Assembly (NCBI RefSeq): GCF_047948215.1
Contig: NC_134465.1
Span: forward strand, 54,323,341 to 54,387,340
Direction of reading: 5' to 3'
DNA: 64,000 nucleotides
DNA from: Lycorma delicatula
Taxonomy: Eukaryota; Arthropoda; Insecta; Hemiptera; Fulgoridae
Both the position numbers and the translations under genes were made by a program. Under the pieces are notes generated by a model, which was not told the DNA's origin, did no database searches, and worked only from the letters and a program-made list of their open reading frames with translations. Positions 25,103 to 38,759 of the stretch are shown here, one piece after another (the stretch's first letter is position 1; every line of letters begins with the position of its first letter).

Positions 25103-26219
25103 ATGAAATACAAAATTATATTTCTTACTGAAGGCTCGTTTCGCTTGTGCTATTCGGCATTTTATATCGCTCCTGCTTCGTGAATCTTTAATAATTCTAC
25201 TTCCCAAATAACAAAATTCTTCTACCTCCGTAATCTTTTCTCCTCCTATTTTCACATTCAGTGGTCCATCTTTGTTATTTCTACTACATTTCATTACTTT
25301 TGTTTTGTTCTTGTTTATTTTCACGCGATAGTTCTTGCGTAGGACTTCATCTATGCCGTTCATTGTCTCTTCTAAATCCTTTTTACTCTCGGCTAGAATT
25401 ACTATGTCATCAGCAAATCGTAGCATCTTTATCTTTTCACCTTGTACTGTTACTCCGAATCTAAATTGTTCTTTAACATCATTAACTGCTAGTTCCATGT
25501 AAAGATTAAAAAGTAACGGAGATAGGGAACATCCTTGTCGGACTCCCTTTCTTATTACGGCTTCTTTCTTATGTTCTTCAATTGTTACTGTTGCTGTTTG
25601 GTTCCTGTACACGTTAGCAATTGTTCTTCTATCTCTGTATTTGAACCCTAATTTTTTTAAAATGCTGAAAATTTTATTCCAGTCTACGTTATCGAATGCC
25701 TTTTCTAGGTCTATAAACGCCAAGTATGTTGGTTTGTTTTTCTTTAATCTTCCTTCTACTATTAATCTGAGGCCTAAAATGACTTCTCTTGTCCCTATAC
25801 TTTTCCTGATACCAAATTGGTCTTCTCCTAACACTTCTTCCACTCTACTCTCAATTCTTCTGTATAGAATTCTAGTTAAGATTTTTGATGCATGACTAGC
25901 TAAACTAATTGTTCTGTATCCTTCACATTTATCTGCCCATGCTTTCTTTGGTATCATTACTATAACACTTTTTTTGAAGTCTGACGGAAATTCCCCTTTT
26001 TCATAAATATTACACACCAGTTTGTATAATCTATCAATCGCTTCCTCACCTGCACTGCGCAGTAATTCTACACATATTCTGTCTATTCCAGGAGCCTTTC
26101 TGTCATTTAAATTTTTTAATGCTCTCTTAAATTCAGATCTCAGTATTGTTTCTCCCATTTCATCCTCCTCAACTTCCTCTTCTTCCTCTATAACACCATT
26201 TTCTAATTCATTTCCTCCT
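25103..26219 (-). CDS. non-LTR retrotransposon reverse transcriptase, partial
   Basis: The open frame 24860-26158 (432 codons from the first ATG) extends upstream to about 26219 without a stop. Roughly 345 codons are reverse transcriptase, with motifs in order: KAPGIDRICVELL, EGYRTISLASHASKILTRIL, AFIDLEKAFDNVDW (catalytic Asp), GVRQGCSLSPLLFNLYMEL, MLRFADDIVILAE (catalytic Asp pair), KINKNKTKVMK and EEFCYLGSRI. It would copy element RNA at nicked chromosomal DNA. The type is RTE/Jockey-like; I cannot fix the clade. The endonuclease is missing (5' truncation near 26219), and after AFSKKYN the frame runs into SINE S1. The absence of stops indicates a recent insertion. Copies at 53303-53929 and 62970-64000 belong to the same family. 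Confidence 0.9.
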
Positions 26220-26463
26220 TACTTTAAATTAAAAAAAAGAATCTAAAATGTAAAAAGGTAGAAAGAGAGAAATAAGAGCGTCAATGAGTAAACGAGAAAT
26301 ATAATTGGTAAATGATCCGTTACAATTAATGTAATATATGTAAGTAACATAGGTTAACTATTGCTCCATACAAATGAATGGCAGCATCAGTTCACTATAT
26401 TTTTAATACATCAATAATCACAAAAAAAATGAAATGCAAAATACAATTAGTGGTTAGTTTCGA

Positions 26464-26684
<221 letters not shown>

Positions 26685-26688
<4 letters not shown>

Positions 26689-27390
26689 AATATTATTCAT
26701 ATGCATAAGAAAAATCAACCGTAACAACCTTGTATATAAAGGCACCATTAATTAGTTAATTTAAATAACATCATGTTTCAATTAAAAATAACGAAAGTAA
26801 AAAATATTAAAAATATATATATAAATATCATTAAAAACCGGTTAATCATTAGATATATAGAAAAATAAAAGTAATACACAGTAAAAGTTTATTTAAGTAA
26901 AATGAGAACACAGATATAAATTACGAAAAAAATAAAAATAAACCACATTCCGATTAAGTTAGAAAAAAACCCAGTTAAAAAACATCTTCAGAGATGTATT
27001 GTTAAATACAACCCAAATATAGAAAACCGGCAAGTCAAGTAAAATGTATTATAATAATAGTAATAATATACATGCACAAATAGGAAAAAAAAGATCATAT
27101 CTGTACCCAACCGCTTGTTGTAACAATAGTGGTAGAGAGGTAAACATACTAATTCCGGTTAATTTTATGAAATGATTTAACTCGTTTAACAAAATATGAA
27201 CGACAAACTTTTACTTTCCAGTTGCATCACGCTATATTATCCTACCCTACTCAACGGCATTTGCATATGTGTCTGTGTGTGCGTCCCCCTTAGCTTAACG
27301 CCGGAATGTACCGATCACTAGCGGAAAATCCCGATTCGTTAGTACATCTCGCGGTGGTCAGGTGTATACTTGTTATATTATTTTATATAT
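26685..27390. other. unassigned AT-rich DNA
   Basis: No gene. A GC-richer patch at 27285-27360 is unassigned. Confidence 0.45.
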
Positions 27391-27560
27391 ACGAGGTGCG
27401 ACAATAAAGTAATGAGGCTGATTTTTCTTTGCAAGATGTGGCAACCCTGCAGCTTGCGTAGGCATACCATCTTTGACCTTGGTCTATAAGCTACTTCCGG
27501 TGGGTTAACGTGCAATCTAACTAACGATATTCTAACGTCGGATCTTGTAAAATAATCACA
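27391..27560 (+). mobile_element. probable mariner left end fragment
   Basis: After TATATA the sequence reads acgaggtgcgacaataaagt, resembling mariner terminal repeats that begin ACGAGG. The right end of the mariner at 60571 also reads acgaggctcggctga in reverse complement. No transposase frame follows. Assignment rests on the terminus only. Confidence 0.4.
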
Positions 27561-28689
27561 GAAATTAGGGATGTAGTTCAGTACGTATGACATTAATTTA
27601 ATTACTTTCGTAAACTTAGTTTGATAACAAAATTATGAATGGATTTTTCTTTTACAGAAAATTTAAATGAAATAAAAATAGAAAAGAAAATTTATAAAAG
27701 TAAATAATATAAGAAGTTTAAATGACAATGGAAATTGTTGTCCGTTATAAAAAAAAAAAGTATAATGAACTAACTAATAACATTAAAAAGAAAAGATGAA
27801 TGACTTTTTTATAAATTTGAAGAACTTCAGCAATCACTAATGATGGCAATAAAACAAAAAAAATCAAACCATTCGCTTCTCTTCCGATGAAGATACTAGA
27901 AAGGAAAAAAGTAATATTACCAAACGAGAGATAATGTTGTAAGTTATAATTTCGAAAAGAGAAGAAGACACACGTGGAAGGAAGAGAGAGGAAAAGAGAA
28001 CACAAAGTGACAGGATAAAGAATTTCAAAAAAGGCAAGTAGTCATTTAAGACGTAAATAATATTAACCAGTCATAAACGTTAAAACCGAATGTCACAGCT
28101 ATTATAAAGTTAACAGCACTTTCTACACACTAATAATTTAGCACCGGTGTCATTTAAATTATATCGTAGAAATAACTGACATTAATTTAATAATATGAAT
28201 AAAAACAGAGGTACATAAAGAAATTTTAAAAAAAATCCTCTTATGAAAAACCGTTTATCAAACGAAAGCTGAACGAAACTAAAATAAAGAACGATTAAAA
28301 AAGAAAAAATTAAAAACGAATAAAAATATTTTTTTTGGGGTTAAACCGGTTTTTGAACTTTCTTTATTTCAGAATTTATTTTAATAATCGTTATTACTCT
28401 TCCTTTGTAAACAAGAATTTTCTTCTTTCATTTCATTAAAAAACTGCACAACTGGCAAAAATTCTTCGGAGAATTCTGAACGAGAAGGTAGAAAAACTGA
28501 GAAAGTATTAATCGATTCAGAAATCAAACAGTACAGATTCTTAACTGCTATTCAATTTATCGCTTACAGCAGTTAAGGAATTCTGCTTGGCTAATTAGAA
28601 TATAGCTGATAGGTATATAAGGCAACGGTAATGCTGCTCATCCCCGAAGTTTACTTAGAAGATATGGTGGTTAAATACTGTACAAAAAG
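27561..28689. other. unassigned AT-rich DNA
   Basis: Only biased Lys/Asn/Phe-rich frames. Nothing recognised. Confidence 0.45.
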
Positions 28690-29440
28690 TAAATGAAAGA
28701 GTTTAAAGCAGGCCCAAGGAAAATGAATTGCATAAGGTTTACACACGACGTAATTATTTTTTTAGAAGCTGAAGCATGGAATTTAAAATTAGATGATACT
28801 GACAGTACGGTATGAAAATGAATGTAAAAAAATTTAAAGGACAGAAGACAAAAGCCAATGAATAGCTGTATACAAAAAAAAGGGAATAATTGAATACATA
28901 AAACACTACAAGTGTTTAAATATGTTCAGAAGAAGATTACAAAAGTGAAAATAAAATTCTAGAATAACAATGAAAACTAGAATATAAATGGCTAAACACT
29001 ATTTAATACAAAGAAACACTTTTGAAGTGTACTTCTGTATGGATTTAAGCGTAGACACTAAAGAAAAACAGAAATAAAAAGGCTGGTATAATGGAAGATG
29101 GAGGAAAATATATGAATAAACAAAATGAAAAATGAATAAAGCAATGAAGAAAGAACTAAAATAGATCTTAATTGGAACAATTCATAATAAATAAAAAAAT
29201 CTAACCGGCTAGGGCACATCACTACAGGAGGATTGATTAAGACATTGCAGGAAAGATCAGTATATGATAGAAAATAGAGCCCTGAAAGAATTTTTAAAAA
29301 AATAAATAAATAGGTGATCTTAAACGAAATGAAAACTATCAATAACTCAAAAGTTCTTCAAGAGAATCTGGAAATAAAACATGGTGCAAAGGACGACCTG
29401 CCTAAGGATATTAGGATGATGATAAATAGGTTTCTTACAG
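28690..29440 (+). pseudogene. heavily decayed non-LTR reverse transcriptase, 3' half
   Basis: Around 28720-28770 the translation reads KMNCIRFTHDVIIFLEAEA, a decayed form of the (I/L)RFADD…LAE catalytic box; the aspartate pair has become THD. Further on FKYVQKK stands where FKYLGS is expected, SVLLYGF near 29028 replaces SVLLYGSE, and SNRLGHITTGGLIKTLQE near 29200 matches the conserved NWIGHI…GLLK region near the end of such proteins. Many stops and frame shifts. It is a different LINE lineage from 25103-26219, closer to the remnant at 45480-46260. Confidence 0.55.
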
Positions 29441-29907
29441 CTTCAAAAGTTTACCGCTGAACTGAAAATACCTTAAGTACTTATATTTCTATCATTTTTT
29501 AAATGTATTTTTATTTATTACCTAAATTGAGTTACAGTTTTGATCTAAGAATTTTCCAAGGGTTTTATAAATCCTTCCAGACAAATTCTAGAAAGCATTT
29601 CTTTTCTTTTTATTACCACTATTACTAATTTATATTTTACATGTTATTAAAACAGGTCGTAAATTAAAATTACATATATCACAGTTTTAATCTTTTACAT
29701 GTACTAAATAAAAACATTCTCGATAACGTCATATATAATTTATCAACTTTCTACCATATAATTCTATATTATAAGAAATTGTAACACACACACACACACA
29801 CGATTGCTACTTTTGAACTTTATGAGATTAATTTAACTCCAAACTTTTTCAGTAACACTATATTTCAAAATCCTCCATTCATTCTGTCTTTTATTTTAGA
29901 AAAAAAA
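29441..29907. other. unassigned AT-rich DNA
   Basis: A short CA array at 29783-29801 and nothing else recognised. Confidence 0.5.
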
Positions 29908-31048
29908 AACTGATGTATACATCACATGACTTCCTTGTACGCCTATTAAATTATATGTACACATTTTTTGCAGCACTTAATTTAAACTTATTTCATTTGG
30001 AAGTGCGATACGATCTTCCAATTCTTTAATAAAGTGAACAGTTACAAAATTGCTGAAACTAGAGAACGCGTACAAAAATTAAGATCAGAAGAATTATATC
30101 AAACAAAAGAGCAATTAAATAACTGGCAACATAAAACAAATAAACGGAATAATGATAGACTCCGACTTAGGGAGAATATTGTCCGACAATATCAGAGGAG
30201 TAATGAACTAAAAGAAAAGAATTTTTTGCAATTTATTAAAGATCGGCAATGTATGTCTCTGTGTGGACATACTGTTCTTGTGAGGGTATATTTTTCAGAA
30301 TGTAGATAAAATTAAACAGAAATTCCAGAATAATATAATAAAATTAAACTAGAAAATCCAAAAATAATACGATTCTAAATTATAATTTTCAATTAATAGT
30401 AAATAATCATGTTTCACCAAATCTATTACATATACACCTATGTAATAGTACCTATCGAGTTACATATACATATTTTTAAAAGTACATAAAATTTTATTTT
30501 ACTAATAACTTCTGATTTTTTATTGTTATTATTGAATTATTAGTTATTGTACTTTTTTATTTTCAATGACGGGTTAATAATTATAAATTTAAAAAAAAAG
30601 TAAAAAAAAAAAGGAGTTGAGTCTGATTCGAACCGATGTGCTTTCTCTTGTAAGATCAGATATTTCATAATTAAAATTTCATTGCGCTATAACTATGGAA
30701 CCAATGAAAATAAGTACTACTATAATATATCATTGAAAAGCTCTCATTGAAGGCTTATTACTGCAGTTAAAAAAAGTCCAAAAACCAATCTTTTTGCATT
30801 TTTGGCTTTTTTGGACAATTTTGGTCGAATAAAAAACGGAGGTGCACAAATAGACGTTACAACAATCCTAAATAAAAAATTTCATCATCCTATGACAAAC
30901 TGTTTCTATGTTAAGCGACATACAGACGTCACGCCGAAACTAGTCAAAATGGATTTACGAATGGTTAAAATGGATATTTTCATTGAAATCTGAAAACCGA
31001 AATTTTTCGCGATACTTCAATACTTCCTTTACTTCGTACAAGGAAGTA
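29908..31048 (-). repeat. R1 interspersed repeat with foreign insert
   Basis: The left edge reads actgatgtatacatcacatg, then acttccttgtacgcctatta. The right edge is the family hairpin acttcctttacttcgtacaa-ggaagt (about 31018-31043). The motif acttccttgtacg is therefore present in inverted orientation near both ends. Family similarity is lost between about 30054 and 30475, which holds the coiled-coil frame, and resumes at aaaagtacataaaattttat. Confidence 0.75.
30034..30309 (+). CDS. coiled-coil reading frame, possible captured or host exon
   Basis: An open plus-strand frame whose convincing part runs from about 30054 to 30255. It reads ETRERVQKLRSEELY, then KEQLNNWQHKT, RLRLRENIVRQYQR and NELKEKNFLQFIKDRQ. 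It is rich in Arg, Glu, Gln and Leu with a heptad-like distribution, unlike the Lys/Asn/Phe frames around it. The first codons (GTG at 30034) lie in R1 repeat sequence. A donor-like gtatgt follows GATCGGCAAT at about 30250, after which the peptide loses its character. It may be an exon of a coiled-coil protein picked up by R1, or a host exon between two R1 fragments. I do not recognise the family; no intact gene is present. Confidence 0.4.
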   Translation: MNSYKIAETRERVQKLRSEELYQTKEQLNNWQHKTNKRNNDRLRLRENIVRQYQRSNELKEKNFLQFIKDRQCMSLCGHTVLVRVYFSECR

Positions 31049-31097
31049 AAAACTGTAAAAAAAAAAACTTAAAAAACAAATCAAATAATAAAAAGAT

Positions 31098-31340
31098 TTT
31101 TTTGGTAGGCTTTTTTGGACACTTTTAGTCCAGTCGATTGAAATCAAAAGGGAAGGTGCACAAATACACGTTAAAACAATCGTAAATCCGAAATTTTAAC
31201 ATTCTAAGGCTAATCGTTATGCGAGGTACGTTCAGACGTCACGTCCAAACTAGTCAAAATGGATATTACCATTTAAATTTAAAAACCGAAATTTTTCGCG
31301 ATCACAATATTTCCTTTACTTCGTGCAAGGAAATAAAAAG
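31098..31340 (-). repeat. R1 fragment
   Basis: The hairpin-end half of R1, in the same orientation as the copy just to its left: inverted catctagttgtgcacc-like segment, cgaaatttttcgcgatcaca, ending tttcctttacttcgtgcaag-gaaa. Confidence 0.75.
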
Positions 31341-31457
31341 ACAGATTTTACAAATTTTAAGAAAATTTTTTTACTATCCATGATGTTTCAATGCGGTAAA
31401 AATCCAAAATTCCATTTAAATATTTACATCTTTTCCGTTGTCTCAAGAAATCGATGA

Positions 31458-31835
31458 GAAGTTATTTTCACATTAGAAACGCGATGTAGGCCGGGTTATA
31501 ACTTCAGCAATGGAGTTTCGGCGGTTCAGAAGTGCAGAAATGTTACTTCCTACCACTGCGAATTATTTTCGGCCATGATCGGTAATTATATCAGACGAGC
31601 GGGGCGCGTGTGTACCGTGGCATTCGAACCTACCGGATTTCGAATAAACACCCAAACGGTCAATCATTCGGAAAATTTCTTTGGCCCGAAAAACAGGGGC
31701 GTATATTCAAAAGATAGAAGTGGTGATCGGCCAAACAACGGAATAAAATTGACTGCGGTACAAGTGAACTCTGCCAGTCATATCTCATTGAGTTTATGTG
31801 GCGCCAGCGGTATAAATATCGCGATTTGTTCCTAA
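31458..31835 (+). other. unassigned open frame of about 125 codons
   Basis: After a TGA the plus frame stays open from about 31458 to TAA at 31833, with peptides such as CRNVTSYHCELFSAM, RRAGRVCTVAFEPTGFRI and NNGIKLTAVQVNSASH. Composition is balanced and GC exceeds the flanks. The first ATG in frame is at 31575. Just to the right gggcagtttttttttgggct suggests an element edge. No domain is recognised. It may be transposon-derived non-coding DNA that happens to be open. Confidence 0.3.
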
Positions 31836-31970
31836 AAATCCTGAGAGATACTTATTTGCCTCCACAATAAAAAGGGCAGTTTTTTTTTTGGGCTGTTACG
31901 TCAATTGTAGGTAAGATCATATAATTACGTAATTTCCGAAGAAACATTTCTTGACACTTAACGGAAAAAA

Positions 31971-34819
<2,849 letters not shown>

Positions 34820-35708
34820 TGTTTCAAAATGAATATCGGGGTTTTACAGCTGAGTAATATTTCTCAAGTTTCAGGAACATGAATTAATTATACGTGAGAT
34901 GAAACAGGAAGTCAAACAGTTTTAGCTGTGCGCACCCTCAAACTGTTTCCTGTACCTTCCGCTTGAAAGCGCTAGTAGCAAAGAAAGCGACGCCCAAACA
35001 GGAAGTGTTCTGTGTTTTCCAGTTTGCAAAGTGTGAATCTGTAATTACCGTTCAACGTACGTTCCGTTATGATCCCCGAGTAACAATTACATTCGTAGCT
35101 GGTAGGAACAATTTGATACCGCTGACTCCCCAAAACTGAATGCTTTTGTGCCGTATCCTGACGGCAAATTTACGGGTCGTTCTTTATCGCGGGAGCAAAT
35201 GCGTCTGTAATGAACTATCTTGAGATATTATAACTATGGTTCTTTCCTCGAATGCAATACGAACTGCAGATCTTTCTTCGGCAACAAGACGGTACGCCTC
35301 ACTGGCATAATAGGTTGAATAAAATTCTCCCCGACCGCTGGGTCGGTCGCCGGGGATAAGACGACAGGGCTTGTTTTCAGTGGCCACCACGTTCGCCCGA
35401 TCTGACCCGATGAGATTTTCTTCTTTGGGGGTTAAAGGATCAACTTGTATGTGCTACCGTTGCCGGCTGTCCTACCCAGCTTGAGACAGAGGGTTGAAGC
35501 AGCTGTCGTATCAATTATTCCAGACTTGCTGATTAAAGTATGGGATGAACTCTCCTACAGGCTGTATGCCGCGTGATGAATGGTGTTCACAACACTCACA
35601 GGAAAAACTGTTTGAGTAGATCTTTGATTTCACGTATAATCTATCAATGTAATTAAAACTTAATAAATATTACCAAATTTTCAAACCCCGATATTCATTT
35701 TGAAAAAC
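34820..35708 (+). mobile_element. internally deleted Tc1/mariner-type element
   Basis: Terminal inverted repeats share tttcaaaatgaatatcgggg at 34822-34841 and its exact reverse complement at 35684-35703; the match extends three more bases. Total length is about 890 bp, too short for a full element with a ~340 residue transposase. An internal deletion therefore removed the middle of the gene. Confidence 0.8.
34955..35600 (+). pseudogene. internally deleted DDE_3 transposase
   Basis: The N-terminal block QEVFCVFQFAKCESVITVQR (near 35010) is the start of a Tc3-like helix-turn-helix. The centre, including the first catalytic aspartate, is missing. Then LRQQDGTPHWHNRLNKIL (near 35275), the second Asp motif, is followed by RWVGRRG and FQWPPRSPDLT (near 35380-35410), with the DFLLWG counterpart of the third Asp after a stop. 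The C-terminus reads LPSLRQRVEAAVVSI and KVWDELSYRLYA (35470-35575). Two stops and at least one frameshift remain. It is a separate lineage from the 5.0 and 47.9 kb pair. Confidence 0.75.
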
Positions 35709-37029
35709 ACGGTACAATAAAATAATTTTCTATTCATACAATAAATTACTTATGAAAGGAATGAACATAAATCTTTAAATATGTGCGAATGTAAACGATG
35801 CAAAGATTACGAAATAAATAAATACGGTGCTGTTAAATGTAATCTATAACAACCTGAAGAATTTACCGGGTATAGCAAGTTAAAAAAAAAACATTAAATC
35901 TAAATTGTTTACATTAACAGATCGATTACCGACAACAAATAGCATTGGCATGTTAACGGACCATAAATTTTAAAAGGATTTCTACATACAAATTAACAAT
36001 AATTTGTTTTTCATGCATCGTTATAGAATTACCCTCAAAATTATTACAATTATCATTCATACGTGCGTAAAAAAAAATTGTTACAATTCTTGAACAAGGC
36101 CATTCTCCAAGGCAATAAGCCCATTGTAATTAGTTTTATACAATTTTCAATTGATATACAACTGTAATACATTTTTTTTTTTAATTCAACACGTTAAGGT
36201 CTTTCATAAAATAAGTAATTATACCGTACAAACATATATTTTCTAGTAAATAAACCGCCTTTACTTCAATTATAAAAATGTGATTGAATAAATGGAATTT
36301 CTTTAAATTTTATATTTAAAATTTAAAAATCGACTATCGATTTAAAAAAAAAAGTATATTTCTTTTTTTTAAGATGTACATTAACTGATATAAACGTAGT
36401 TGCAGGCGAGCGTGAATGAAGTCGTTTATAAAACCGTTATAACCATTCCCAAGAATAAGAATACGTCCTAAATACTTTCCTAAAGGAAAGTATGAAATTA
36501 AGTAGGGTATAGGATTATTTATTCGGATCTCTTTCATCCAGAAAATCCAGATTATTCAGCCCGAAAAATAAAAAACTCATTAGCAAAAGTATATAGTGCG
36601 ACAATTATAAATATATGAGTATTAATTTTACAATTGTTCTAATGATTCTTTAGTCATTAATTAAGTTGCTTCTTGGTTTTTTTAAAAAAGTGTTCTGAAT
36701 CAATAAAAGATAATTTTCAAACTTTTATTAAAAGTATAAAAAGAAACTTTTTCCTTAAAAAAAAAAAAAAAATGTGTTTTCCGACACTGCATATATATAT
36801 TTAAATAATGTCGGAAAAAAAGACCACCCCAACAAAACTCACTGTCTCAATTACTGTCTTACTTTTTACTGTCTCAATTGTTTTATAATATTCTACATTG
36901 AAAATGAGAGATTTTGTGTACAATTTCGTGTACAAGCCCAACTTGTACACGAGATACAGCTATTTTTATATTTAAGCTTTCCGTACACAATTGTATATTT
37001 TTTGGGGGAAAAGAATTTGTAACTCAAAG
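35709..37029. other. unassigned AT-rich DNA with one strong hairpin
   Basis: A perfect 11 bp stem (tcgtgtacaag / cttgtacacga, five-base loop) lies at 36926-36952. At 36805-36825 atgtcggaaaaaaag resembles the reverse complement of the Tc1-like right end at 38740-38756 and may be a left terminus; this is weak. No gene. Confidence 0.4.
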
Positions 37030-37488
37030 ATGGCTACAGGAAGAGCTGTGACTTTTACCCACCGAGTTAATCTAGTGGTAAACGCGTCTTCCCAAATCTG
37101 TTGATTTGGAAGTCGAAAGTTTCAGGGTTCAAGCCCTAGTAAAGTCAATTACTTTTACACGGATCTGACTACTAGATCGGGGAAACCGATGTTCTTTGGT
37201 GGTTGGGTTTCGATTAACCACACATCTCAGGAACGGTGGAACTGAGACTGTGCAAGACTACACTTCATTTATACTCATACATATCATCCTCTGACGTATT
37301 ATCTGAACGGTGACGTATTATATAAACGGTAATTACCGGAGGCTAAACAGCTAAAAAGAAGAAAAAGCTGTGACTTTTGCTTTCCTCAGAGAACTAATGG
37401 AAGTTATTCAAAACGACTGCCTGAAAAAAAGCATTAAAAAATCTTTGGAGATTTGTAAGCAGCTTGAAATTGTGAACAAAAATATCTG
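37030..37488 (+). pseudogene. small reading frame split by a SINE
   Basis: ATG at 37030 opens MATGRAVTF, which runs into the target duplication of SINE F. On the far side, after the second duplication copy, the frame resumes with AFLRELMEVIQNDC and ends LEICKQLEIVNKNI before a TGA at about 37486. Without the SINE and one duplicate, about 45 codons would be continuous. The peptide looks amphipathic. I do not recognise it. It may belong to the leader of the Tc1-like element that follows, or be chance. Confidence 0.35.
37057..37365 (+). repeat. SINE S1, copy F
   Basis: Full-length plus-strand copy with a perfect 13 bp target duplication, agctgtgactttt, at 37044-37056 and 37366-37378. Near the 3' end the segment tgacgtattatctgaacgg is repeated in tandem with one change, making this copy about 25 bases longer than its relatives. 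Confidence 0.92.
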
Positions 37489-37699
37489 AATAAGAAAAGA
37501 AATCCTTTGAGGGACTTTTAGGGGTTTTTTTTAGGCAATTCCCCGTCTACTTTCATATGGTAGTAAAACTTTATTATTCACGTTATGGAAGGGGATCGGT
37601 ACACCTGTTTCACCTTTTCCCTCCTTTCAGCTGATTTTAATGTTATTTTTGTGTCTTATTTTGAGATTATTGATGCATGTATTTTGTGTTCGTGCAATA

Positions 37700-38756
37700 A
37701 TGGGGAAGAAACCAGTTTCAGATTAGATTAAATGGCAAATAATAGGTTTAATGAAAGCTGGTAAATCACAAAGAAAAAGAGTTAATACTATAACAGTGTC
37801 TAAAACATGTGTTCAACAAACAATGAAGCGCTATAATCCCTTCGGAACAGTCATCGACCGACCTAGGGCAGGTTGTCCGAGGAAAACACTTCCAAGACAA
37901 AACCGTAAGTTAATTCGGTTAAAAAAAAAATATAGAAATGGTAGTTGTAATAATATTTTAAGGGAACTGAAGGTCTCTTGTGAAAATATCAATATTACTG
38001 AGCGCACTGCGGGCAATAGATTGAATGAGGTAGGTATGGGCTCGTTATTTTTTCAATACGTAAACCCCTACACTAAATGACAACCACAGAAAAAAAAAGT
38101 CTTCATTTTTGCAGAGAACGTTTAGGGTGGCTCACAGAAGCACGAGAGAAAGAAATTTTCTCGGATGAATATCGTTGGAGCTACTTCCTCGACGCCAAGT
38201 TCGAGTTCTCAGAACAAAAACAGAACTGCCGGCCTGCGTCGCTCGTGCAGTTTAAAAAGGTGACTATGCTGTAACGATCTTGGGTTACATCGCATTTGAG
38301 GGGCCTGTAGAGTGTAATGTAGTTAGTAGAGCAATGAACAGCGGCAAATACTGCGAAACAACGGAGACAGTGCTGATTGTCAACAAACCATCCGCCGGTT
38401 GCCTCGGATCTGTGGCACGGGGCATTGTCCTGCTGTTAAATGTAATTTTGCAGAAGGAAAGATATCGAGTTACTTCCCAGGCCACCCCGTAATACAGATC
38501 TTAACCCCGCTGAAAATCTTTGGAACAGCATGGGTTATCTATTGGCAAAACAGAAACCAAGAAACGGAGCTGAACTGAAATTGGCTATCTGTATGTACAT
38601 CACGGAATCAAGTGACGGGAGAAGAGTGTAGAAAGCCGATTCACTCAACGCCTGACAAGATATTTTCGTTTTAATTTTTTAAGAAATAAAAATATTTTAA
38701 TTATGAAAAATGGTGTTTTTAGTTGATGATCTTTAACTTTTTTTCGACACTGTATA
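37700..38756 (+). pseudogene. decayed Tc1-like transposase
   Basis: ATG near 37701 gives MGKKPVSD then a stop. The frame continues with LMKAGKSQRKRVNTITVS (helix-turn-helix), FGTVIDRPRAGCPRKTLP (the GRPR-like linker) and ILRELKVSC…ITERTAGNRLNEVG (second helix-turn-helix). KEIFSDEYRWSYF near 38155 stands for the first catalytic Asp. YIAFEGPVECNVVSRAMNSG (38290 on) and then NPAENLWNSMGYLLAKQ (near 38505-38560) follow; the Glu of NPAENLW is the third catalytic residue typical of Tc1 (DDE) proteins. Stops and frameshifts abound. The 3' end is ttttttcgacactgtata (38739-38756). Confidence 0.8.
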
Positions 38757-38759
38757 TAC

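Noticed and set aside
25261..26246. Plus-strand frames over the LINE
   Set aside because: Antisense of the reverse transcriptase; no independent support.
36334..36537. Minus-strand frame with a ctttcctttag acceptor-like tract and GKYLGRILILGNGYNG
   Set aside because: Suggestive, but no donor, no conserved motif, and the ends fade into Phe/Leu/Lys runs.
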